64,000 nucleotides of DNA from Trichuris trichiura (Eukaryota > Nematoda > Enoplea > Trichinellida > Trichuridae): assembly GCA_037903355.1 (NCBI GenBank), contig JBAJFE010000047.1, positions 992,001 through 1,056,000 of the forward strand, written 5' to 3'. Positions 49,501 to 61,500 of the stretch are shown one piece after another. The translations under genes were made by a program, and so were the position numbers. The notes under the pieces were generated by a model. The model worked only from the letters and a program-made list of their open reading frames with translations, ran no database searches and was not told where the DNA came from. Within the stretch, counting starts at the first letter, position 1. Every line of letters begins with the position of its first letter.

Positions 49501-52500
49501 TCCAGTACGTGAACACCCATTGGATCACGTGCGTATACTTGCTCACTGGGGCAAGTACAATGCTGGTGGAAAAATTACGCCTTAACTTCTTCCATTATTT
49601 GGCCATTTGTATGAACTTGATTACAATGTTTGTGGCCGCTGGTGCTCTCGTCTTCGACAGCTTCAACTTGGACGTCATAAGCGAACTGAGCTCCAGCATC
49701 AACGTCTACCGCTGGATGAGCAAACTGCCCCAGAAGGCAATTCTGGCCTACAACATTATGGATATTTTTACCGGGCTTTTCGCCCTGGCCATTGGTCTAG
49801 CCACGTTGCGTGAGTTGTACAAAATTTCGCATAGATATTTTTCCAACTTGGATTACTTGAAGTCTTGCAGCCTTTTCATGGCCGGACTTTTGCTAGCCTT
49901 AGCAGGACTAATTAAGGAGGTCTTTTGGGTAATGGAGGTGAAATGGCTAAAAGGCCTAGGCGACTCGGCTCGATACATGTTCCTCAACTATACAACGGAC
50001 GAACCGGTGTGGAACATGATCTACCTCTTAACCGGACTGCTCACCATGCACGCGGCAAGAACGGCAAGTCGCGTTGTCGCCTTTTGCGGATTACCATTGC
50101 TCATAATTACAATATATCCAATGGTTCAATACCTTTGGGTGGATTATCGATGGCTGCTGACCGTTCAGGTAGCCGAGATGAGCGCCATTGTGCTTCAACC
50201 GCACACGCTGCTCTATTCGAACATTGCCGTTACGGTGTTCCACTTGTTTGTCGTTTTCTTCGTGGTCGCAAAGTTGACCAAAGCAATTTCCAAGCTAGCC
50301 TTTCCTTGGTCCAACTTGCGACTCGACTGCGACAAGAAGTTGCGCTCCTCCATTGTTTGCTTTGGTTTGAGCCTCATCCTGTCCGGCGCCCTCTTCTCGA
50401 CAATAGACATTGTCAACGTGCATGCCGGAACGTTTCATCACGTCTTCTACCCAAGCGAGCATAAACTTCCCTTCTACCTGATCCCCGCGGGTGCTTTTGC
50501 CATAGCGTCGATTCGCCTTGAAAGGCGCAGCTTCTATTGTATACCAGTTGTGACCATCCTGCTGATTTTCAGCTTTCACGCCACCATGTTTCACGTGATC
50601 ACCTACTTGTACCTGACCAAGAATGAATATTTCGGCTCGCAGTTGTGCGATCTCTTCTTTTACGGAAGACACAAATGCAACTACAGAGTGGAGCACGCCG
50701 GCAGCATTTTGCACTTTTTCGAAGCAACGCTGGCCATTGCGGTCCTTCTTATGTCCATATATGGTTCATTTCTGTTCGGCAGACTTTGCTCCTTTTACAG
50801 AATCGACGCAAGCGGTAGTCGAGTTAGCATGAGCGCTCAAGAGGTGCGCAGAATTGGCAACTGCCATCGGGTAGTCAGGGGAGCCGCTTGGGCCCAAATT
50901 ATGATTGGAATATTGGTCTATTGCGTGTCGGTTGGTTTTCGCGACAATGGGCCGTTGCACGAACATCCTTTGTTCGTCATACACAATACGATTCATCGGA
51001 CGACCCTTAGCTTTATGCTAACAATCTTTCCGGCTGCTCAGCTAATTTTGTCCAACGTTGTACATCTGTCTCCCATGAAAGCTTTAGCTATCATAGGCAT
51101 TGCCTGCTCTCGAGTCATCGATATTTTAATTCAAATCGACTACAGAAATTTGGCTTATTTGGGTGTCGGTTGGGCGGCAATGACGGCCGCTGAAATTTTA
51201 ACCTTGTTTCTTCAGTTCACCATAATGTGCGCCTGCGCTGTGCTATTCGACTTTAGCATCAACAGTTATCCTCAATTGGAGTTGATGGATTACATAGCCG
51301 CCCCAACGGTGGCTGAACAGCAAAATTGCAAGCAACAGCCCGTTGAGCTCCTTTACAGCCTACAGGAAAAGGCGGATGTCGAAGAAAATTCGGCGGTCAA
51401 CACCTAAAGAGCAACGGCAGCTCCAGGGTGCGCTTTGAAGCAAAATCCGACCACCGTCTTCCCTTCTTCCGCATGTCCAATGTGCGCCTTAAGATTTCGC
51501 CTTTGCCCACGTGGATGACGAGTAAAAAAAACGAAAGGAAAACGAAACTTGCTTCGTTGTTCTACGTGACACAGCGGTGAGTCATACACTTAGCCTACGC
51601 CGGAATGTTGTTTATGTTTTAACCCAAAAAAACCGGCAACAATTGAAGACGTGCATTCGATACCTATTTTTCGCCCACCGTTGTGTAAACGCGCCGACCT
51701 TTTCTTCCACGCTACAGGATTTACCGCGCCTATTGACGTGCGTTGCTCGGAGGACTTATCCCAACGCTACATTGGATATACGCGGGTATGCGGATTGAGG
51801 AGGTCGATGCCTCCGCCCTCTGTCGTACGAATAAAAGCGTTTTGCTTGAACGAGAATCTTGTAAGGCGCGTCAAGTCGGCACTGGCGGAACACCTTTTTG
51901 AATATAAACTTTTTCCGAACAGCCACTGCCTCTCCGCTTAGTCCTTATGCGCAACAGCGTTGCTGAGTCTGCTTGCGATCAAAGAAAACTTATGTTTCGT
52001 AGCTTGGAGAATTCCGATAACTTTACCGACACGTCGCATAGCCCTGTTGGCATTGTGCGCGTGAACTCAAAAAACTTTTTTCTCTTCAGCATACCAGCGC
52101 GCAAAACACTTTGCATCCCTTCTCGTAGTAACTATAGTATATTATATTAGTAATTTGCATTTTTAAAATAGAAAACCACTTCCGTAGACGGCTACAGTAT
52201 GGACATTTTAATAAGGCAGCGAATATTGCCTCTCGCTGCTCATTTCTTGTTAGTTGAATGCCTACGCGCAACTGTCGACTTGTCAGAAGGAACTTTGGCT
52301 GGCTGAAGAAACGCGCGCGCGCGCGTTCGTCTATTTGAGGGAACCGGTTTTCCTAGGCGGTCAATAAGCAGTTGAACAAGCGAAAATAACAGCCATTCCA
52401 TTAAACAAACAAGAATGAATATTTTGAGAATTCAACCGCATGACAGCGATGCCAAATGCGTTATGACATTCCGCAGTGTATAAAAATGAAAGGATTGATT

Positions 52501-55500
52501 AACGCGCCGTCTTTTACGTTTCATAATGGCGTCTATGAGCTGTTCGTAGGAAAGGAAGACTATCAAAACGAATAAGGATACGTCAGACGCGTCTATATGG
52601 TAGACTAATAGTTCCTGTACATTATGTATAATTGTTGAACAGTTGCATCACGCTACTTATGTATAAAATACTTTCTTTACAAATAAAGAAAATAGATATA
52701 GAGACGAAAGGAAAGCCTACCTGTCCTGGATGAATCAACCCTTGCTGGAGAGTACGAACAATCACTTCGCATGCTGTTTTTCGAACTTCGCAGCTAACAC
52801 TATAAAAGCAGTCGAGTACTGCACGCAAGTAAGATTGGATCACTGTGCTGCTGAGGCTAAAAATAAAAATACATATCTCAAGGCGACCGTATAGTGACGT
52901 AATCCATTACCCTGACGTAGACTCGCCCATTTCCTTTAAATTCTCACTTGCTCTATTCTTCTCCCCTGAAATGATGGCAGATAATTTACAAAGGTCAGCT
53001 AAGCAATGCCCGCCGTACACTGCGCGTAGCTTTGCAGCATCTTTTGTTCCTCCTCAATTAGGAACATTTCCAAATTTCTCAAAACTTGGACTCGAAACTT
53101 GCCCATACTGCCCGCCGACGTCAGTACTTGAAGATAGAAGTCTGTCAACCCCTTTTGCAGCAAGCAGTCGGGATGGCCGATGCAAAAAGAGCCTTAAATT
53201 CATGTCTTTGACATCTTCGTTTCCAATCCACTTCAAGTCGAACGTACCAAGACCGGCTATAGCCCGTGCCCTTACGTCATCGGCGTCTCGACAAGCAAAA
53301 AAGAGAAGCTGACGAAATACTTGATCCTTCCAAGTGCTCTACAATATAGCGCTTGCATTAAGGTGAGCTGTAAGGCTGGGAGATATGTTCAATAATGTAG
53401 GAAGTCACCTTCGTGTTGTTGTCGACCGGAAGTAGAGAGTCTACGTCAAAATAACGACAAACCAAACCCAGTGTGAACAGAGCGCGTAGAATAGCTGGTC
53501 GAAAGGTCGGAGGACAAGGAAGCGTTGAAGACACCTCGTCGCACTGACTCTGCACTTTTTCTAAAATATCTAAAAAAGATAATAAGAAAAATAAATTAAC
53601 GGCGGAAAAATGGAACAGTGCAAGCAAGTATACTTCGACACTTGTTGAAAATTTCAATAACCACGCCGTAGTCCTTTGTCAAGGGTACTATAACGGAGAG
53701 ACAAGAAGTGGCGGCTTGCACGACGCTCGCTATCGACTTCGTTATCAAACTACTAAGCGCCTCCTATGCAAATTTGGTCATTTGTACACGAGCAATAAGC
53801 TTCGCATAGAATATACCTCGATTTGCTTAAGGAAAGCAATGTTTGGATGCTCGATGAGCGGCACGACCATTTCAACAATTTTCATCACTTGATTTAAGAC
53901 GGAATTTTCGCCTACGTTTGTACAATGCATGGACAGGTAAGGTTGCATTGTTTCTATATAAGGGACCATCAATCGCGGCTCCACCTTGCTGAACACGTAT
54001 ATTGTGGACAAGCAAAAGAGAAGGCGCTGATAGCTTTTGCTGTTGCTCGAGTCGACCAACCTCTCCTCAATCACCAGTACATTTTCAACGAGACAACTGA
54101 CAATCTGCTTGGCCGCCTGCAAAGCTGATCCGTCCGCGTCCTTTTTCAGTATGGTGCGAAAGATCATCTCCATCGCGTCGAAGGCGAAACCTTCCTTGCA
54201 CAGGATGGCCACAACGTCAATTATGGAGATCACTTTGCTCATCAGCGAGTCGCAGTTTCGATCGCGCGACGGACTGAACCAAAGCGCGTGAAAGGTATCG
54301 GCAACAAGCTTTACAATGCTCTCTTCGTCGCTGGCGCGTCGCAGAATGCGAGAATAGATTTCTGATATCTTTTCAAAGTCCGGACGGCGCTCGCATACTT
54401 CTTTTAAAATGCGTATTGTCCTTTTCCGAACGCTAATGCCCGTATCCTAGTTGGAGCGAAACTTATTAAAAATCTGCTCTGACTAGTGCGAGACTTTTTG
54501 AACTTTCGTACATTAGCGTATAGAAGCAAGCAAGTTATTACAGTCTATTAAACTTACTAGTAGTCTGTCCGTTAGCACTTGGTAAAATAGTTCGACGCTT
54601 TCCGGTCGAACGGATAACAACTTCCCTATAAGTTCAACGGCCGCTTCCCGAACGTTCGAACTTTGATCGCGCAATTTGGACATTATCGTCACTTGTATAT
54701 TCCCCTGCAGTATACGGTGCTTATGTTAGCGACTGTTGGTTACAAGAAGCCTATATTGCTATAAACCGAAAATAAAAGGTCCGGATCCACTTCGACCGAC
54801 GAGCTTAAGCATTTCATTCCTTTCGTTCGAATAGCCACAGCCGTATCGCCAAGCGTTCTCAGTATCTAAAAAATGGCAAACTTAATCTTGAAAATTCCTT
54901 GTCTATCAATGCAACGACACGCTTTAGACAAGTGAGTAAAATTTTGTCAAAATTCAGAGGTTTATACAAGTCGGAACCCAGCAATAATATGACTACTACA
55001 AATGTACGCGCAAATGATTGGTGTGTTAAGTTAACAAGTTCGAAATAATGTATAGAAATTTGCATAACAAGATAAAATAGTTAACATTTTCAAAGAGGTC
55101 TCCTTTAAACGCTATTCAAAATAGCGCCAAGAAGTTTAGACGGTTTTGGCATTGTCTCCCTCTAGCCCAAACGCGGAACTAATTTCTAGCTTCTTTCCGG
55201 GCTACTTCTAACCCATATGCAAATCGTGAGTTATTTTTTTCTTAAGGAGTAAGCAAGAAAGAAACCATTGGCGTAAAATACCTTAAGGAGAGCACGCTCG
55301 CTCAAAAAAGCTTAAGAGAATGAACACGAATTTAATTTCAACTAGAATAATTTCATTTTGGCTTCTTTTGGCTTCTTAAGGTTGATTTACAAAATCGTCG
55401 TAGTAACTAATGTTTGCTTGCTAGCGAAGTCAATGAACCAATTTTCAATCACTTCCGACTGCTATATATTAATACTTACGCGTAGCATTGATAACTCAGC

Positions 55501-58500
55501 CTTCGTCATAATGACGAACATGCTTATTCATCTACTAATATTATTATAGCTTGACCGTTATCCCATTCACGCACGTTACCGAGCACATGAAGAGCATAAG
55601 CGGTTATCTGAAAATCAAAACTGATAAAAGAAAATATACACGACAAGGCACTACGCTTAAGCCTTCACGTTGTAAAGCATACGCATTACTACTTTTCGAC
55701 CGTATAATGTATAGGTTTTTACATTTTTGAAATGGTGGCAAATTTTCAAGATCGATAAAGGCTATTCCTTCCGGACCACTTGTTTTCCAGTTGCGTAAGT
55801 ACATACGCGGCGTATGGCGGGATGCCGATTAGCACAGGTGTAAATGCTGAGAGATTATCGAACATGAGCATCACAAAATATCAACGGTAGAATGGAGACG
55901 CATGATAAATGACCCGAAAGTTGCAATATTTCAAATTTTTTCAGCTATACCTTAAACTCACTGTTATTACGAACTTTTTTGAATTAGTCACTTTTCCATT
56001 TGCACGCTAATGATTGGCTAACCCGGTTGAATAATAATTATAAGTAAAAATAAACAAATAAACGGGTGAGGGTTGGTTTTGACGGATATCGGTTTGCGTC
56101 CTTAAGGAGCAACAGTCTACGTAGTGAATAAAGGGCGCCCGTACGTCGTTCACATCAGTGACGCCGCTCCTGCTTAGCATACTGCGGTGACGGATGTACA
56201 GGCCGTCTTTTGCCTTCCTTAAATGGAATAAGCTTTCTATACAAACAATTATGGACTTTTTCGGTCGACATATTCCTTCCCTCGGCATCTGCATGGAACA
56301 ACAAGAAACAGTATGTATACCATTCGCATACGAGCAACTTTGTAGAAGATAAACCGCCCATTCATGAAAACGCCTTTGTAACCACTGTTTTTACGGGTCG
56401 TTTCCGCAAAGGACAAACATAAAAAATGAATCTGAATGAGCGAATACCATTGATAAATCATCGCCTTGTGAATCTAACAAGTTTTTCTTCTTTTTTTCAC
56501 GGAATTTTAACCTTAAACGTTTATTGCAAGAAACGTTTAATAAATAACGGGTTAAAATTCCGCGAAAGGAAAGAGAAAGAAGAAGAAAAATTTAGACAAA
56601 CCCGTTACGAAAATAAAGAAAAAAGAAGACTAACAAGGAGTTGTACAAATTGCAAAACCCATTCATGAATCGTTCCATTCAAGCACAGCCCATTGAGTAA
56701 ATTGAGTTACGACTAATCTCACTACCGTTAATGAAACCGAAAGATAAATCGCCCATTCATGAAAGCGCCTTTGTAATCACTGTTTTTACGGGTCGTTTCC
56801 GCAAAGGACAAACATAAAAAAATGAATCTGAATGAGCGAATACCATTGATAAATCATCGCTTTGTGAATCTAACAAGTTTTTCTCCTTTTTTCACGGAAT
56901 TTTAACTCGTTGTTTATTAAACGTTTATTGCAATAAACGTTTAATAAACAGCGGGTTAAAATTCCGTAAAAAGAAAGAGAAAGAAAAAGAAGAAAAATTT
57001 AGAAAAACCCGTTACGAAGAAAAAGAAAAAAGAAGACCAACAAGGAGTTGTACAAATTGCAAAACCCATTCATGAATTGTTCCATTCACGCACAGCCCAT
57101 TGAGTAAATTGAGTTACGACTAATCTCACTACCGTTAATGAAACCGAAAGATAAATCGCCCATTCATGTTGTCTATTAAACGTTTATTGCAATATTGCAA
57201 TAAACGTTTAATAAACAACGAGTCAAAGTAAAGATTACTCGTAAATCAAGTTTTCTCAATGGGCTGTGCGTGAATGGAACAATTCATGAATAAGTTTTGC
57301 AATTTGTACAACTCCTTGTTGTTTATTAAATTGCAATATTGCTTCTTTTTTTCTCTTTCTTCGCGGAATTTTAACCCGTTGTTTGTTAAACGTTTACTGC
57401 AATTCCGCGAAAAGAAAGAGAAAGAAAAAGAAGAAAAATTTAGAAAAACCCGTTACGAAGATAAAGAAAAAAGAAGACCAACAAGGAGTTGTACAAATTG
57501 GAAAACCCATTCATGAATCGTTCCATTCACGCACAGCCCATTGAGAAAAATTGAGTTACGAGTAACCTCACTACCGTTAATGAAACTGCTCAGAATCAAC
57601 CGACAATTCGTCGTCTGAACATATTTCGAAGGAAAAGAAAAAACGAAAGCGGTTATCGAAGCGCGATGCGTCAGCTTTAAAAAAAACACAGAATGGACCT
57701 GTCCCAAGTAGTAGTCGAAACTTTGCATCAATGGTCGACGAAGCGCCAAATAGCGAACAACAATGTAGGCTTGCTGCTCGGTAAGAAGGAAATCTTCCCG
57801 CCTAAAAAATATAACATTGAAGAACAAAGCCGCGCTTTCCAATACAGTTTGCCGCGAAAAAACGTACCGCAACCTGACGTAGGCAAATACGTCTTCGTCG
57901 ATGTTCACAAGTGAATAGAGGTATTCCTTGGCGGCGGATGCTTTTTGAAAGGCTTGTTGAAACTTTTTATGGTCATCGACCGCTTTGCTACTCAAATCAT
58001 CGACTGCTGAACAAAGATGGAAATGGGACAACAAGCGCGCGCTGAGGGAAAGATTTACCTGTCGCGTTTTGATCACCTTTACCGGCGGCCATAGTTTTTT
58101 CGAGATCATTGGTTACGTCGCGAAACCATTGAGCAATATGAGACCTACGAGCAATCTGGCAAAGAAAATTACCATTGAAAAAATGTTACTATAACTAAGT
58201 ATAAGACGAAAGAACAACCTCAATTGAGTTGTTTCGATTGGATAAATTGGCCAAATAAAAGTTGAGCGCCTTTTGTAGAATCAACACAGTGACGGTAGCC
58301 TGAAATGGACTTTTATTATCAAAATGCTTACAATGAATGCAATTTAAAAAAATCAACCTCGTCGTCTACGCCGTCTGGTCGGGTGAACACTTCGAAAGGA
58401 TCGGTCAGCTTGTCTCGGCTCAGTCGAGCCACCATTTCGCTGACTATTTTTGCATCCTGCAAAGCCAGCATACTGTCGCGACGTATGCTGGCTGCAATCA

Positions 58501-61500
58501 TGCCCAAATAGTCCAAGCTGGCAACACGCATTGTAATTTCATTCTGCTTGTTGGCAAAGTGCTTAACGAGCACTGTAGCCAACAGCTTGAGCAACAATTC
58601 GGCCGACGGCCATTCGGGTCGATTCAACGCTTCCAACAAGTCTTTAATAAAATCTTCGAACAACGGCCGATAGTCTTCGTCCGACTTGGTCGTACACCTG
58701 CCCATATCCAGCTAGTAAAAATTAATGGAGAAAAAAATTGTTACTTTTTCAAGTAGACTGTCAAAAATCCGTGAGCCGTCGAAACTGCCGTCTCGTAGGA
58801 GGACAGTACAGCGGTGCTCACGTCTTCCGCACTTTTTGGTCGCTCCGTGTCAATGTTGATCAGCCTATTCTCCAGCTCGTCAAAGTAGTTTCTTTCCTGC
58901 GTATTTAAAGCAACGCAAATAACCGACTGAATAAGTTGCATAATTAGAGCGGTGACCATTTGGATTGAAGTTTCGCCGGTTAATCTGAAAAATCAAAAAA
59001 CCGCTTAGCGCGACGACGACGACGACGACGACAACGAGGCGATAACAAGTACTGAACCTGTAAGTTCTTAAGCCGCGCTTAATCGAAGGTAGCCTATATA
59101 CGGACGTTAAAATGTCCTCCAATATTAGTTGTCTGTGACGTTCGTAATTGGCAAAAATGTTGGACAATAGCCTCAAAGAGCTTAGCTGTAGATCGCCCAG
59201 ATTCTCCACAAAAAAAGCGCTAACACCAAGAACTGATAGCTAAAAGTAAAGCGTCAACTTTTATGGTCAATCAAAAATTTCTGTCACCTGAAGAATGCAA
59301 GTATCCGTTAAAGTTTGAATGTTTACCAATTCGCCCAAGTCGGATATTGTCTCCGCAACTCTCGAATAAATATGCAAAACGACTCGATCCTTCACCGCGG
59401 GAGCTTTTGACCGTTTTACGTTCTTCGTTTGAACATTAGTACCTTTTCCTCCATCTACGTTAGGCAACTATTAAAAGTAGATTTAAAAAAATAGGTAAAT
59501 AACCATCATTGGCGTTGCTAGTTTCCTTAGCCGGCCGATACTGAGGGTCAAATACGGGATATACGACCGATTGAAGGATTGTCCTTGTAAATGTTGTCAC
59601 AGTCTCGATTGTATCCTCAATGTAGATTTGTTTGGGCATAAATGCGCTGCTCATAAGGATGGTGATCGCGTGGGCGGCATCGCAAGATCTTTGCACGTGA
59701 TCGTCGATGATTTCTCGGCTAACGCAGTCGCCTTGCTCAATCGCCTGAAGGGAAGAAAAAAAATTTGAACCTGCGCATAGTATATTAGCGCTTTGTCCTA
59801 CTGTCCAAAGGGCGGGCGCGAACTTGATGCCGTCCTTAACGTTCCTGTCGAGTACAGCTATCAACTTGCACAAGCGTTCGACCGGAATTCGGTGCAAAGC
59901 ATCAATAGCCTTCAGCTTTGCCATTTCCGTACAAAGATCGCTGAGCAGAAGACGAGAAATAAGGCATTCAGGCGGTACGTCCACTTCGTTAGCGGCTGAG
60001 AGGAATTTGAAAAATTAAAAAATCTTAATATAGGCCGACTGCGCGAGCTTAACCTGCTCCCGGAGTGGCCAGTTCAATTTCCTCGGGCAATTCAAAAACG
60101 TTGTCCATTAAGGAAAGAAATCGCTGGTACGACTCGTTCTCCGCCAATTCTAAAAAGCATTCATCAATGAAACTTGTCAATGACATTAGTACGCAAAGTC
60201 GTAATTCATAAAAGTTTGCGTAAGCAATCGAACGCTAAAAAACAGAATGGAAGTCTAAACGCGTACTCGAGAGGCTTCTCGTCCATATTTCAGGCGATGG
60301 TCGAGAAATGAAAAACTTAGTTGGCGAACAAAAGCAGCGAACGGGATTGAGAGAAATTGGGTTCGAATTCATTCAGAAAAAATTATTAAGGAAATGCTTA
60401 AGGCGTACTACGCTTTCTAGTAAAAAAAAATTTATTCAGTTTTGTCACCTAAGGAACCGACTTGCAACTCGGCGGAAAACAATAATAGAAGGGCAGACGA
60501 TACGTCGAAGACTTCAAAGACGAAACAAATGGCGGTTAATAATTAAAAAACCTTTTTGAGGTTCATTGCGGCCATTCATGTTCGCGTATTGTTACGTTAT
60601 TGCGTAGTTTATTACTAGAATCGAACAGTTGAAACGCTGCAAGCTCAATGAAAACAAAGTCGGAACTGGAGTGAACCTTTAATCATTTGGTCGCTTCAAG
60701 TTAACGACGCTCTTAAACAAAAAAAATCATAAATAAACAGAGGCTTGAACACGTACAGGACGAAGGGAATTGATTGAATCAATTGAAAAAGCCAAAATAT
60801 GCAAATTAACTTTGGCACAGTAAGCCGCCAAAAATAGGAAGGAGCTTAGGGCAGAAAAATACGCAAACTAAAAAAGTAAGAGAGATTTCAGCAACCAAAG
60901 ACGACAAGCAAAAATGCTGGTTTCCTTATGAACATTGCGGAATCAAACTGCCATTGGTCGATTGGTTGTTCAACCACCGGCGCAACAAAGTCAATTGCCT
61001 TCGGGGGAGAGCGTAAAACAACGCAACGACAACAAACAGCTGCGTATTAATAGTTCTTCCAAACAGAAAGCTTTCGTACAAGGCGTGCTGCTCTGGCAAA
61101 CAGGATAAAAGCGAAAATAGTAAAGCAAATGAGTGCGTTAAGAAAACTTGGAAGGGCGTCACTTGCCCAAACTATTCATCCCAAGACAATACGTTGGCGA
61201 TGAAAAGTAGAAGAATAATTTCGTAACGAAAACTGCATAAAAGGCAACGAAGACTCGATACCCAAGCGGGAAGCCTTATATTGTAACGCAGTGGAAGCAA
61301 TGCCAACGCGTAGGCGGAGTGATGACGTGTAAAAGGCAGAGGAGCGCGACCACAAAGTGTTGAAATACGCTGATTGCGGAATGGTGGAACATAAAAAGCA
61401 CTGGCACTTAACAGAAAAGCGATTGTTGTCTTGGAAAAATAATTTTTCTGGGAATTTGCGCACTAAGAGACCCAGCGGCAACCATAATACAGGATAAGCT

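Noticed and set aside
56426..57516. Two similar 80-codon frames with a shared C-terminal end
   Set aside because: They are copies of the same foldback repeat and not a duplicated gene.
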